DNA of 64,000 bases from Urechis unicinctus (GCA_034190875.2 CM067356.1:59976708-60040707), one strand, 5' to 3'. Positions 11,946 to 24,908 are shown, numbered from the stretch's first letter. Notes: generated by a model not told the origin, from the letters alone. Translations and numbers: made by a program.

Positions 11946-13759
11946 CGAGAGATATTTCCCAGTAGCGAGTCCTGGTTTATTGTCACATCACTATATGCCA
12001 CAATCATCAATTTGTTATTCTTGACACATCTCCAATGGCGGAAATCCATTACGTCTGGTCAAGGCTTAAATGGAGAGCAGCCAACTGCAGCGTTAGTTAG
12101 AATGTCAACAAAGCTTAATGTCTTAAACTTGGCAATACATGAGCATATAGGGTGATGATGTTTTGACATGTGACCAGGAGACAGGATAAACGTGGCGGTC
12201 TGATGTGCAGAACCAATCACTTGACTTGCTTCCAGCTCCTAGTCTGTATGTGATGTAGTGTCCCGAGTGAAGTCCACCATGGTGACACACAACGGACACC
12301 AGACGGTAGGTCTTTCTCCTGCGCACATATACACACAGACAGACAGGCTTAGTAATCCACCACGCTCCCTGATTTCATAAGTCATCCATGCATTACAACA
12401 CGTGTAAATTTAATGTACCTCTGAATGCCTTCTAGTGCTTCGGTGAGAAGGAGGTCTTCTTCGAAAGACACTGTTCCATGAATGGATGTCTTATTGATGT
12501 GGATACACAGACATTGTGGCAGCTTCAAAAAACACACTTTGACCTCATTGCTCAGTAGACAACCTACATTAGATTGGACAGATTTATGTGCTACAAATAC
12601 GATTAGGTCAATTGCAAATGTGTATTTGTTACCCGCACTTAAAATTGGAGTGTTGGGCAGAAGTCGAAAATAAGAAATGGCTGCTGATCGTACCACTTGT
12701 AATGACAGTTTTTTTATGTACACGGATTTAGCCACGCTCTGTCCGACAGCGCCCTCTGCTTCCGGTTTAGTTGTGCATTTGGTGCAGTCGACGTCTTCTA
12801 TGACCTCTTCTCTCACGTAGTGTGCCAGCAATTCTCTCGATTCCCTGGTTATAGAAATAGCAACTTATGATGTACACTGCCCGTTGTGATGTTCACGCCA
12901 ATGTATGATGAATCTGCTTCTTAGCTGGGAGATAAGCCACACGCCTAATCGTTAAGTGGTGACGTAATAGTAAACAACTCACCTAGTAACTGCCAACTGA
13001 CCTTGCCATCTGCCAAGTGAGAGTGAGGCTATGAAGCTGTTGATCTGCTCAGGATACTGATGAACACACAATCACCTTACAGTATGCATGCATCCCAACT
13101 CTATCTAGTTATGTAGGAGAAGTGAATGTCGTGAAGGATATGCTACCAACCTCGTAACCACATGTTTCACAATGCATCGTGACTGCATGTTTGCCAAGGA
13201 AGGGGTGCTCTTCCCTAGCACCATCACAATCATTCTACAAGTTTCAGGAAACATTTTCTGGTTAGATCAAGACCCGGTAAACAGTCAATGATAAAAATGG
13301 AAACATAACGTGTACTTATCATATGAGAACTGACAGAATGTCCACCGACCTTCGCTTCTTCTTCTTCGATGACTTCCAGCAAATGTTGCAGCAACTCGTG
13401 ACAATCCTGTATACAACAGTCATAAATTACTAAACCACGCCCACTCATTATCATACCATGAATAATTAACAAGTTAATCGATAAGTAAACCGGTGCGTTC
13501 TGCGAGAAGATATTCTTTTTGATATAAATTAAACGTTGAATATATGACCTGTTGTCTGTTGGGAGCAGGAAAGCCTCGTTCACGCAAAGCATTCAGGACC
13601 AAAGATGGATTTGCGGCAGCTTTTACTTCCTCATTCAAATCTGCCAAGTAAATTCGTTCGCGTAAATAATGATTGCCTATGATGCAAAAGACTTGATATA
13701 TCAGAGAAGGGAATGTATCTTATGTCAACTGGTCGATGTGTCAATGATGTGAATGTAGC

Positions 13760-13905
13760 CATGATGTGCCTGTGATGTGATGCGTCTGTGATGGGCAGGA
13801 AGTTATATGTCTGAGATGTGAAGTGTCTGTGATGTGAATGAGGTGATGTGTCTGTGATGTGAATGAGGTGATGTGTCTGTGATGTGTGTTTCTATGATGT
13901 AAATG
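13760..13905. repeat. Intron minisatellite of copy A (about 25 bp)
   Basis: Degenerate units of the TGTGATGTGAATGAGGTGAT type in the intron after the Cys-box exon. The same repeat occupies the same intron in copies D and E. Confidence 0.9.
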
Positions 13906-14249
13906 AGATGACGCTCTTGAGGTGAATGAGGTGAGCCAGCATGTGGCGAGATTTACCTTTGAGGAGCTCACAGACAAGATTCATGTAGCTATTTGGGGAG
14001 CACTCCAGCCACAGTTCGAGAGGTGTACACGGAGCTAGCGACTGAATGGCAAAGTTAAAGAAGCAGGTCGCACCAAGGTTAGGCAAACCAGGGCATCCAA
14101 CGGAAGTTATTGGTCTGACTGAAACCAAGAAATGAATTACGAAGAGCACCTCATTGAAAGAACGGATTACTGATGTAGTATTGAGATTATCTTCAGGCCG
14201 AACAATAGCAACTTAAATGTGTCCTTGTTTATTGAAAGTGCTAGTCTGT

Positions 14250-14500
14250 CACCGCTCACAACTCACTCAGTCCCCGCTCACCACTCACTCAGTCGCCGCT
14301 CATAACTCACTCAGTCGCCGCTCACAACTCAGTCGCAGCTCGCAACTCAGTCGCCGCTCACAACTCACTCAGTCACCGCTCACAACTCTCTCAGTCACCG
14401 CTAACAACTCACTCAGTCACTGCTCACAACTCACTCAGTCCCCGCTCATAACTAACCCAGTCGCCGCTCACAACTCACTCAGCTGCCGCTCAGAACGCAC
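14250..14500. repeat. Intron minisatellite of copy A (about 22 bp)
   Basis: Units of CTCACAACTCACTCAGTCGC type, between the membrane exon and the Cys-box exon. On the minus (coding) strand each unit reads CTGAGTGAGTTGTGAG and so contains a GTGAGT donor-like hexamer. Confidence 0.9.
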
Positions 14501-15051
14501 TCAATTGACCTATACCTTGGATCAAACGTGAGATGGCGAGGATGAAAAACGTTCTACACCAAAGCACGACGCATGAGCTCGCTGCCACGACCATGTAGCT
14601 GACAAGAATTAACAGAATCGTAAGCACTGCCCGAATGACGTGTATCAGCAATCTCAGCAACCGGCTAGTCACCCTGATGGTAAGGTCAGCGTGGTCCGCG
14701 GTCCACCGAGGGTCAAGGTGGCCAACGCGGCCAAAACGTTACGTGTTCTACCAAGCTCACGACTGGTCCCCATCGCTGCTCCATCAGACTCAGGACTGAT
14801 CCTCATCGCCACTTCATCAGACTCACGACAGGTGCCGGTATCCATGACCGTGATATGGCCAGTTCTACCGAAGAGAACAACCTGCCTTTCTTCTGCCGAA
14901 ACGATAATGAAAGTGAGTTGCACAAATACGCATAACCGACTCGCATATTAATTTGTCAGGCTTTTCGAAAAGACTTGTGAATAGTTGTTTCGCTTTCGTT
15001 ATCCGCGCGGTTGCTGCCGTCTAGCTAGCATACGAGACACCAGACATAGCT

Positions 15052-15063
15052 AAAAACGAAACC
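15052..15063 (+). promoter_or_regulatory. IRF/ISRE-like element, 5' of copy A
   Basis: AAAAACGAAACC contains the IRF-family core AANNGAAA. It lies about 130 bp upstream of the longest candidate start for copy A, at the same relative place as 35984 in copy E. Motif match only. Confidence 0.4.
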
Positions 15064-15454
15064 TTAAGCCGTGCTGAGTATCCACCAACCCGCCCTTTTA
15101 TCAGGTTACCAAGTGCTCGCCAGGCGCCCAGACACACACGTCTGTCGTTTGCAGTGAACGACGGAACGGGGGATTGGGGGAGCGATTGTCGTGTGCAGGG
15201 GTGCTTCAAGTAAACAGTAATACAAATGCTGTTTTATGTCACCTGATTGTCACTTACTGTGTTTCCATGTATAACGTAGAGCGTAGACTCCCACCAACAA
15301 AATCACTGCGTACTTCGATAGCCGGCGTCACTCTCGATACACAAGGTACACAAGCTGCCAGGTGCTTCCACCCGAAAACAACCATCCCACGTTAGAGGAG
15401 GGTGACTTGTTGCACCACTCCTCTACGACAGGAGCTTGCACGCTGCTCCAAGAA

Positions 15455-15457
<3 letters not shown>

Positions 15458-15530
<73 letters not shown>
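15458..15530. repeat. (TA)n microsatellite
   Basis: Pure dinucleotide array in the spacer between copies A and B. Confidence 0.97.
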
Positions 15531-15534
<4 letters not shown>

Positions 15535-16179
15535 TCATATGCATTATGAATGTTATATATGCATATGTATAATGCCATACAAGCCGCTATATATATGTAG
15601 TTATTTATAGACACACACACGTTTTTGTATCGGAAACGAGCACCTGTTTGCTTAGGTATAGGTATGTGCATGTATGTGTGTTGGTGTTTATATACACTCT
15701 TTGATTGCACGGGGAACTTCCGATGCGAGCTGTCAGTTGGACGAAACGTCAGGACACAAAGCAACCTTTCACGCCGCCTTTATCAGGAAAAACACCGCCG
15801 GCTGCAGCGCGTTTCCGTTAGACCAAACGAAAAATGTAATCTGTTTATTGTTTTTGTTTGTTGTTGTCGCATTTGTTAAACGCAGTTTTTGGTTTTTGTT
15901 TTGATAGACAAAAAACAAAAAAAAACGGTGTTTACACGGACCAAGAATTCTTTATTCCATCCCGAGCAGATACAACATCAGGAATGTCACATCAACAAGA
16001 TGTCTCCGTGTGTCGCCGCTCGTACAGGAGCATGTAGGGAATTGTTGTCAGAACTTGATCCAGCGAGACCATCTAACGGAGGCGTCTGATGTCCGGTACC
16101 ATTGAGGGCCGAGCGGAACCAGTCGGTAGGTGATATAGTGTCCCGAATTAATTCCCCACAGGTGCGTGACCACAGCCAC

Positions 16180-16375
16180 CAGGCGATAGAATACAGCTCT
16201 GTTACACCACAGTACATAACCAATTAGACCACAGCCACCAGGCGATAGAATACGGCTCTGTTATACCACTGTACGCAACCAATTAGACCACAGCCACCAG
16301 GCGATAGAATACGGCTTTGTTACACTCGAGTACATTACCAATTAGACAACAGCCACCAGGCGATATACAGCATTA
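16180..16375. repeat. About 64-bp repeat of the last-exon acceptor, copy B
   Basis: Three to four units, each reading on the minus strand as an AACAG acceptor followed by the start of the last exon (TATCGCCTGGTGGCTGTGG). The splice acceptor and about 30 exon bases are therefore amplified in tandem upstream of the true exon. Copy F shows the same at 36960-37190. Confidence 0.85.
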
Positions 16376-17384
16376 TAGCAAACAGACCACATCCGTGGCA
16401 TTTGAACAGCCTTTGCCCAGCCCTGGTATCCCACGCCCTATCTCCTCCCTTGCAACGGGGCCCGAGTTGTTACTGTCCATATGAAGTCGGAGAGGGGCCA
16501 TATGAACGACAGACTCACTGGGTTTGTGAACGAAGCGTCAGCGTGTCCTCAAACCGAACACGGCCAGTGGTGGAGGTTTTGTTGATGTGAATGCACAGGC
16601 ACTTTGGAAGCTGCAGCAAACATAATACAAACAAACATAGACACATTTCTCAGCTTTCAAAACCCGACCGCAGATTTTGGTGAGGTTAAATGTTTGATAC
16701 ATGTAGTTATGTAGACATTTGTACCCTCATGTGTCAGTTCTTTGTTGTAAAAGGTTCAACGGCAAGTAAATAATCACAGCTCTATTAAAACAGTTTCTAT
16801 TGAAAACATCTCGAAGTGTTCGCAGCTCTGTGTTTTAATTAATAACAGCTGGAAGTAATCACAGTTGTATGTTTCGATCAATAACATCCAGAAGTAATCA
16901 CAGCTATATGCTTCTATCAAAATCTATGGAAATTATCCTGGAGCTAATTTTCGTTAAATAGCAGCCATAATTATATCAAACGCAGCTAGAGGTTATCACA
17001 GAGTTATGATAGAAACGATCGCGGAACTACGTTTCTGTTAATAACCAATGGAAATTATCCTAAAGCTGTGTTTCTATTAAAACGATCATGAAAGGTTCAT
17101 TTGCCTTTTCCCAAGAAATCTCCTTTAGATACACTGAGTCGCCTGTAGTGCTCTTGGCATTGGCGTGCTGCTCTTCTGCTGGGTTTGTTTGAGTCATGGG
17201 CTGAGAGGAGGATGCCTGGTGTCTCATCGCTCCAGATGTCATCGTTCGCGGTTGTTTAAGAGCGCATTTAGTGCAGTCGACATCACGTATAGTCTCTCGT
17301 TTGGTGAACCGCTTAAGTAGATCCACCAAAGCACACTGTGGACAAATAACAACACCGATAAGATTTACAAAGCACAAATTTACA

Positions 17385-17990
17385 GGGCACACTACCGACC
17401 TATGATAGAACCAGTTAAATTTACGGTACACACTGCCGACCTATGATAGAACCAGTTAAATTTACAGGGCACACTGCCGACCTATGATAGAACCAGTTAA
17501 ATTTACGGGACACACTGCCGACCTATGATAGAACCAGTTAAATTTACGGGACACACTGCCGACCTATGATAGAACCAGTTAGATAGAACCAGTTAAATTT
17601 ACGGGACACACTGCCGACCTATGATAGAACCAGTTTTACGGTAAACTTATGACGAACCAGTTAAATTTACACACACTGCCGACCTATGATAGAACCAGTT
17701 AAATTTACGGGACACACTGCCGACCTATGATAGAACCAGTTAAATTTACGGGACACACTGCCGACCTATAATAAAACTGCCGACCTATGATAAACCAGTT
17801 AAATTTAGGGCACACAGCCGATCTATGATAGAACCAGTTAAATTTACGTCACTTATATAGAACCAGTTAAATTTACAGGGCACACTGACCTATGTAGAAC
17901 CAGTTAAATTTACAGGGTACCGACCTGTGAGGCTACCAGTTAAATGTACAGTGTGTGCTGCCGACCTTTAATAAAACCAGCTAAGTTAAT
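17385..17990. repeat. Intron minisatellite of copy B (about 40 bp)
   Basis: About 14 units around GACCTATGATAGAACCAG, in the intron before the exon at 17105-17335. The first units overlap the intron just upstream of that exon's acceptor. Confidence 0.92.
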
Positions 17991-18030
17991 AGGGCATACA
18001 GCAGATCTATAATAGGACCAGTTAGTCTTT

Positions 18031-18032
<2 letters not shown>

Positions 18033-18124
<92 letters not shown>
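18033..18124. repeat. (TG)n microsatellite
   Basis: Pure TG array abutting the donor side of the exon at 18141-18200. Confidence 0.97.
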
Positions 18125-18127
<3 letters not shown>

Positions 18128-19489
18128 TTGTAGCACGCACCTCTTCCCCTGGATTAATGTTCAGTGTAATACTGTAGAAGGAGCTGATTGTCGTTGGATA
18201 CTGCAGCAGAAACGAACACCAAGTATTGTTACCAAATCATAGGGCCACAAGTCAATCTGGAATAACTGAGCCTACTTTTGGTCTACCTCATGCCGACAGG
18301 ATTCACAGCGCATCCTGACTTTCTGTTTGCCGAGAAAAGGGTTGACTTCCCCGGCGTCATCACAAACCTGTATCACAGAGACAGCGATGGTCGGCGATTG
18401 TTCAAGGAACAGCACGAAACTCATTTTCGATGGAATAAATGGCGAATGGAGGAAAACTACTGACACAGATTTCTTCCTCGATGTTTTCCATGATGTGTTG
18501 GAACATCTCGTGACAGTCCTGGTACACAGAGACGGTATGCCGGTCACTTAGCGGGTAAACGCGAATGGTCAGATCCGAGGCTTATCATGCAGCCACCTGG
18601 CCCTGATTCAAAGCCAAGGGTAGGGGGAGTAGAAGGGTTGGGGTTCAAATAATGAAGTGATTTAATTACACGGACAGCTGGGGTGTTTGATGGCACTGAC
18701 AGCAGGAGTAGGGGAGATGTGATGTTTCTGACCTGTTGCTGGTAACTGATTGGAAATGTTCGGCCATAGAATGCACTTGGGTCGACTTGGTCATTTGTCG
18801 GGTCTCTCAACTCTGTCAATGACAAAGCATAAGTTATTTGTTATTGGCGTGATTGACGTATGACTGGTGATGTTTTGCTGGTAAAAAAGCCGCAAGACAG
18901 CTGACCGTATAAGACGTTGATGGTGGCTGTAGTTATGCCGCCGCTTAGACGAGAGTATTGGCCCAGCCATGTCACGAACTCCTGGCAGGGGGCCAGCGAT
19001 TGAAGGGCTGCGTTCAAGTAGCAACTTAATCCAATGTTCACCAAACCTGGACATCCCGCTGTACACAGCAACCCCCTCATAACAGAAAGTCATTGTGACG
19101 GACAAACTAGGCATAATATGTATGAGTAAGCTATATAGTGTGAGAGTAAGCTATATAGCGCGAGAATAAGATATATAGCGTAGGATTTCAACAGCGCAGG
19201 GTGGGGTACACACCTGGTTGAGCGTCTTCTGCTGTCACTAGACGCCCGTAGGTGGATGGTCCCCAGTCCCCGTCAGCCGGTGTTCCGGTGGGAGGGATGA
19301 AGACGCCATGCTTGCACTCGCAACATTCGGAAGAGACCCAACCTTTCGTTTATCAACGCCTTTCCTCAGTCACAACGCCACACCATGCTCGGATCAACAA
19401 TGAGTCGAATATCAAACAATAAACATTATGTTTAACGGATGATGGAAGGAAAGTTTCAGCTTAGACATGTTGCCAGGTTTGGCTTAAGC

Positions 19490-20850
19490 GGGGTAAGCAT
19501 AACACACATGCAAGTTTGGTCAGGGGTGACGCATTGTGGGTAGGGAGGAGGGGGTAACAAGTCAGGGGTGACGCATTGTTGGGAGGGAGGCAGAGGGGAT
19601 AACAAGTCAGGGGTGACGCATTGTTGGGAGGGAGGAGGGGGAAACAAGTCAGGGGTGAATCTTTGTGGGCAGGGTTTAGTAAGAGGTATTGCATTGTGGG
19701 GGAATAACTCAGCGTGCTCATTTTTGGTGGGATAAACAAGGAGTAATGTACTGTAGAAAAAGTGAGTCAGATGCAATGAACTGAATAGAAAAGAGAGTCA
19801 GGGGCAAAGTACTGAATAGTAAAAGGATTCAGGGGCAATGTACTTCATATAAAAGTAAGCCAGACAATACAGTGTATAGAAAAGTGAGTCAGGGGCAATG
19901 TACTTTATATAAAAGTAAGCCAGGGGCAATATACTGTATAAGAAAGTGAGTCAGAGGGCAATGTACTTTATATAAAAGGGGTTTAGGGGCTATGCACTGT
20001 ATAGAAAAGTGAGTCGGGGGCAATGTTAGTGAGTCGGGGGCAATGTACTTTATATAAAAGTAAGCCAGGGGCAATATACTGTATAAGAAAAGTGAGTCAG
20101 GGGCAATGTACTTTATATAAAAGGGGTTTAGGGGCTATGCACTGTATAGAAAAGTGAGTCGGGGGCAATGTACGGTATTAAAGGGGAGTCAGGGGCAATA
20201 TGCTGTATTGAAGGGTGAGTCAGGGGCAATGTGCTGTATTGAAGGGTGATGCACTGTCAGTGAGGGGGCAATATGCTGTATATTGGGGCTAAGGAAAAGT
20301 GAGTCAGGGGCAATATGCTGTATTGAAGGGTGAGTCAGGGGCAATATGCTGTATTGAAGGGTGAGTCAGGGGCAATATGCTGTATTGAAGGGTGAGTCAG
20401 GGGCAATATGCTGTATTGAAAAAGGGTGAGCACTGTATAGAGGGGCAATGTATTGTAAAAGGGGGAAGGATATAGAAGGTCAGGGGCAATGTATTGCATA
20501 GAAAAGGTTTAGTCACTGTATAGAAAGTGAGTCAGGGGCAATGGGGGCAATGTTTAGTCTGTATAATGTAAAGTGAGTCAGGGGCAATGGAAAAGTGAGT
20601 CGGGGCAATGTACTGTATAGGAAAGTGAGTCAGGGGCAATGCACTGAGTCAGGGGCAAAGCACTGTATTGAAAAGTGAGTCAGGGGCAATGCACTGCATT
20701 GAAAAGTGGCAAAGTGTTATATTGGGTAATGTACTGCATCGAAAAGTGAGTCAGGGGTAATGTAAGGTATCGAGTCAGGGGTGACCGCATCATAGGGGAA
20801 CGTTTGTCAGAGGTAACGCATTGTAGGGGTGACGCATTTTAGGGGTCGCT
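19490..20850. repeat. Minisatellites in the first intron of copy B
   Basis: 19490-19690 has a 40-50 bp unit containing AGGGGTGACGCATTG. 19780-20850 has about 30-bp units of the AAGTGAGTCAGGGGCAATG type. The same two repeats, in the same order, occupy 41515-41820 and 41920-42590 in copy F. Confidence 0.9.
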
Positions 20851-20964
20851 GATCAGAATGTTGCAACGAGACCAGCACTTGAAATTAGTTTGCGCTTATC
20901 ACGGACGGAATTGAGGATAAGGGAACTCATTTTCTTATTTGTTATGAACTTAAATGATGTAACG

Positions 20965-21600
20965 GGTGTCCACTTACCGGCCATCTTCCTTGCGTCGGAT
21001 CTACTACGCAAGGGTGTCCACTTACCGACCATTTTTCTCGCGTCAGCTCCACTCCAAACGGATGTCTAATTACCTACCAATTTCCTCGCGTCAGCATTTA
21101 ACCGCACGGGTGTCCACATATCGACCATCTTCTTTGCGTCAGCTGTACTTTGCATGGGTGTCCACTTACCTGCCATCTTCCTCGCATCAGCTGTACTTTG
21201 CATGGGTGTCCCCTTACCTGCCATCTTCCTCGCATCAACTGCACTTTGCACGGGTGTCCACTTACCGACCATCTTCCTCGCATCAGCTTTACTTCCCGCG
21301 GGTGTCCCTTTACCGGCCATCTTCCTCGCATCAGCTTTACTTCCCGCGGGTGTCCCTTTACCGGCCATCTTCCTCGCATCAGCTTTACTTCCCGCGGGTG
21401 TCCCTTTACCGGCCATCTTCTTCGCATCAGCTTTACTTCCCGCGGGTGTCCCTTTACCGGCCATCTTCCTCGCATCAGCTTTACTTCCCGCGGGTGTCCA
21501 CTTACCGGTCATCTTCCTTGTGTCAGCTTTACTCAGCACGAATGTTCGCTTATCGGCCATTTTCCTCGCGTCAGCTCTGTCACTATCACTTTCTGTATGC
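20965..21600 (-). repeat. 48-bp minisatellite at the first-exon donor of copy B
   Basis: About a dozen units, open on the minus strand as a 16-residue repeat (KADARKMAGKGTPAGS). Each unit carries a donor-like site such as CCG|GTAAGT. It continues directly from the candidate first coding exon (ATG at 21623). In the first unit the donor dinucleotide is AT. Whether the repeat is intron or translated cannot be told from sequence. Confidence 0.85.
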
Positions 21601-21639
21601 TGGCCCCGTCGATTCACAACCATGACATAGACTCATATA

Positions 21640-22300
21640 AATAGGCTACTTAACGACGTCGAGTTGTCGAGCGTAAAACGAAACCAAAAGCTGCAGCGTT
21701 TTGGGAAATCGTTTCGATTTGACAAATACACTTATCATTTTGGCAATTTGCCCCAACGCAGGTCGGACGGTATGAAATGTTAATAAGCAACATACTGGTC
21801 GTAGCAACGAGTTCCAATCATGTATCTCTTCCACAGATTATGAAGTTAACCAGGAGTCAGCAGCTTCTGCTAATCATTAAAACTGTGTTGTGAAGAACTG
21901 CGCTTATTGTCATCAACTTATGCTAGTGACTAGCTGTTGAGTCAATCAGTAACCATGGTAATATAGAAGTAGAGTAACAATCGCTTCTTGTCACGGGACG
22001 GGATTTATAAACTGATAGGGTCCGTGACAGACACTGTCACGGGTCGTGATTAATAAACTGACACGGTCTGTGACAGACACTATTAGACATTACAATAATC
22101 AAGCGTAGTTTTAGCGACTTCAGAAAAAAAGCTGAATTGCGTATTATTTTGTGAGACAGTTGCTTCATGCACGCATAAAGATCGCGTAATATTAACGCCA
22201 AGGTAAGTTATGTGAGGTAGTTGCAACGTTTCGCCGTTAAGGAGCTTCCCTCCATCTGGTCTGCATTACAACGACACGCACACACTTCATTGCCAAACAG
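21640..22300. other. 5' region of copy B and spacer to copy C
   Basis: Diverged duplicate of 43265-43660 upstream of copy F. Contains the IRF-like element at 21674. No gene seen. Confidence 0.5.
21674..21685 (+). promoter_or_regulatory. IRF/ISRE-like element, 5' of copy B
   Basis: TAAAACGAAACC, with core AANNGAAA, about 50 bp upstream of the candidate ATG. Copy F has TAAATCGAAAGC at the equivalent place. Motif match only. Confidence 0.4.
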
Positions 22301-23339
22301 CATGACTGCTTTATTACCCTACCAGAATGATGGTTACAGTCGATAACATCCGATCAATTCAAACTCATACAACAGTCTATTGTTCGCTTCACTGGGTCAG
22401 CTGGGGTGCGCGCTGTTCCGCCTCGCGGAATCACCCCCCATGCCTATCTATGACGCCGCATACAGCAGCATAAAAGGATTGACCTACAAGACGTGGAACC
22501 AGGGAACTCGACGTTCGGAACCATTCCCCTAGTGGATTACTACAGACACCAGGCGGTAAAGCTTGTGTCTGAAACCAATGCCAACTGTCTTAAAATAGAA
22601 TTCATACAAGCAAAGGCTTTGTAAAACCTTTACAAAACCCCGAGGAAGGTATGTTGATTGGCCACATTAAGCACGCTAACCCTTGAGGTGGATGGTTAGA
22701 GGTGGCACCGAGAGATATGCGCAGTTCCTACCTGAAGCTGATCGTCAGACATTCGGGTAACTGTAGCAGGAATCATACTACCTTTAATCAAAGTAGATAA
22801 TCGTGTACTGCTTATTCTAAAAGAAAAGAAGTTGATTTCTGCAGAGCACTTTTGTATCCTAGCGGATAAATTCTAGAACAGTTTAAGAAGACGTAGCTAA
22901 TCCAACCGAGTAAATCATGTTTCCCCCTCACAAAACCACATAAGGAAGACCTCTACCTTTGTAAGATATGTCTGCTTCGTGTAAACGAAGCCTTGCTGTG
23001 CCTCCTTGGCGAGGCGGCGTCGAGGGGGCGCCCCTTCTCTTGTTCCGCGGGCAGAAGGTCCATCATGTCCCCGGCGACGCCCGTGGTGTCCCATTTGGTG
23101 CATGGCGCGTTCTCTATTCCTCTTCACGGACATAATGGCGCAACAACTCTTCCACTTGACCCTGATACAAACCCACAGTCACGTGACCACCAGATTCACG
23201 AATGGTGAACATTACTACAGTTAGGTAACACCTCATATAACGGGACATCAATACAACTGCCAAGCAAAACATTGAGTGACGGGACTGCAGCTGCCGAAAC
23301 CTCACCTGTAATGAAATGATTACAGTGTTCCGGCACTCG

Positions 23340-24630
23340 TTAAGTATAACATCCGTCAGACCGCCAGACTCTCACTTTAAAGTAGTTGTACAGGCGTTAA
23401 GCCGAAAGACGGCCAGACACTCACCTTAAAGTAAGTTGCATAGGTGTGACGGCGTAAGACTGTCAGATACTCACCTTAAAGAAAGTTGTACAGGCGTAAA
23501 GCCATAAGAACCGCCAGACACTCACCTCAGAGTAAGTTGTACAGGTGTGGTGCCGTAAGCCTGCCAGACACTCACATTAAAGTAAGTTGCATAGGCGAGT
23601 AGCCATAGGACCGCCAGTAGCTGTAGAACCAAGATAAACATTCATTGTAGCTTGTTGTAGAGGCGAGTAGCTTTAAAATCGCCAAACACTTAGCTTGTAG
23701 TAAGTTGTACAGGCGAGTAGTAGGACAGCCAGACACTTACCTTATTGTAAGTTGTACAGGCGAGTAGCTGAAGAACAGAGATATACGCACATTGAAGCAA
23801 GTTGTACATGCGAGAAGCTGTAGAATGGCCAGGTACTTATCTTGTATTAAGTTGTACAGGCGAGTAGCTGTAGAACCAAGGGATACACACCATGTAGCAA
23901 GTTGTACAGGCGAGTAGCTGTAGAACCAAGGGATACACACCATGTAGCAAGTTGTACAGGCGAGTAGCTGTAGAACCAAGGGATACACACCATGTAGCAA
24001 GTTGTACAGGCGAGTAGCTGTAGAACCAAGGGATACACACCATGTAGCAAGTTGTACAGGCGAGTAGCTGTAGAACCAAGGGATACACACCATGTAGCAA
24101 GTTGTACAGGCGAGTAGCAGTAGGACTGCCAGACACTTACCTTGTAGTAATGTGTACATGCGAGTAGCTGTAGAACCGAGATGTACACACCATGTAGCAA
24201 GTTGTACGTTTGAGTAGCTGTAGAATCGCCAGACACTTACCTTGTAGTAAGTTGTACAGGCGAGTAGCTGTAGAACTAAGGTATTCACACCTTGCAGCAA
24301 GTTGTGCATGCGAGTAGCCGTAGGACCACCAGACAATTACCTTGTAGTAAGTTGTACAGGCGAGTAGCTGTAGAACCGAGATATACGCACATTGTAGCAA
24401 GTTGTACATGCGAGTAGATGTAGAACCGCTTAGCACTTACGTTGTAGTAAGTTGTACAGGCGAGTAGCTGTAGAAACGAGATATGCACACCTTGTAGCAA
24501 ATTGTACAGGCGAGTAGACTTAGGACAGCAAGACACATACCTTGTAGTAAGTTGTTCAGGCGAGTAGCTGTAGAACTGAGATACACAAACCTGTAGTATG
24601 TTGTACACGTAAGTAAGCACAGGACCGCCA
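23340..24630 (-). repeat. Minisatellite of copy C carrying exon end plus donor (about 54 bp)
   Basis: More than 20 units. On the minus strand each reads TTCTACAG, then CTACTCGCCTGTACAACTT and CTACAAG or CTACATG, then GTAAGT or GTGTGT. That is an acceptor-like end, 27 bases, and a donor. The 27 bases resemble the 3' end of the Cys-box exon of copy G. The array is open in all three minus-strand frames over long stretches, which is a repeat effect. Confidence 0.92.
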
Positions 24631-24632
24631 GA

Positions 24633-24635
<3 letters not shown>

Positions 24636-24695
<60 letters not shown>

Positions 24696-24716
24696 TATAT
24701 ATATAGATATATATAT

Positions 24717-24751
<35 letters not shown>

Positions 24752-24790
24752 ATATATAGAGATATATATATATATATAATATCTATATAG

Positions 24791-24821
<31 letters not shown>

Positions 24822-24854
24822 CTATCTCTATCTCTATCTCTATATCTATATATA

Positions 24855-24908
<54 letters not shown>

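Larger units (their letters stand above)
12123..14923 (-). pseudogene. USP30-like deubiquitinase, copy A (type I), frame-disrupted
   Basis: Exons recognised in transcription order: membrane exon about 14520-14680; Cys-box exon 13957-14118 (GCPGLPNLGATCFFN); 13549-13676; 13350-13406 (DCHELLQHLL); 13151-13234 (zinc pair CETC); 13002-13056; 12694-12844 (second pair DCTKC); 12419-12522 (LPQCLCIH); 12123-12318 (HSGHYITYR). Splice sites and phases match copies D and E. Compared with D, the sixth listed exon lacks two single bases and the seventh has one extra base, so the frame is lost between the Cys and His boxes. The membrane exon also has an inserted stretch with a stop. The catalytic Cys and His codons remain. 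A possible poly(A) signal (AATAAA on the minus strand) lies at 11976-11981. Probably a recent pseudogene. Confidence 0.8.
14925..15990. other. 5' region of copy A and spacer to copy B
   Basis: 15000-15400 is a diverged duplicate of 35940-36330 upstream of copy E, so it is probably the promoter region of the type I genes. It contains an IRF-like element at 15052 and a (TA)n array at 15458-15530. No coding frame is convincing. Confidence 0.5.
15992..21623 (-). pseudogene. USP30-like deubiquitinase, copy B (type II), C-terminal frameshift
   Basis: Exons: candidate first exon ending in the 48-bp repeat (ATG at 21623); Cys-box exon 18906-19058 (GLVNIGLSCYLN); 18733-18812; 18465-18518 (DCHEMFQHIM); 18287-18367 (CESC pair); 18141-18200; 17105-17335 (DCTKC pair); 16519-16610 (LPKCLCIHINKT); 15992-16198 (NSGHYITYR). 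Phases are consistent throughout. Compared with copy F, the last exon lacks one base after the RTSDASV segment, so the protein would end about 20 residues early, after the catalytic Cys, His and acidic residue. The 17105 exon is followed by GC rather than GT at its donor. A poly(A) signal is at 15951-15956. Possibly still expressed in shortened form; called a pseudogene with caution. Confidence 0.7.

Noticed and set aside
12123-14149. USP18-like identity for the array
   Set aside because: The membrane anchor at the N-terminus, LPQCLCIH and HHGxxHSGHYxTYR segments match USP30 better; an IRF-like element alone does not indicate USP18.
21634-21641. TATA-like box upstream of the copy B ATG
   Set aside because: Only about 12 bases from the ATG and not conserved in copy F.
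21098-21644. Plus-strand and extra minus-strand frames across the 48-bp repeats (also 42597-43277)
   Set aside because: The same repeat is open in several frames on both strands; only the minus frame joined to the candidate first exon is worth considering.
23340-24630. CRISPR-like regular repeats
   Set aside because: Units are contiguous diverged tandem copies with no unique spacers, inside a eukaryotic intron.
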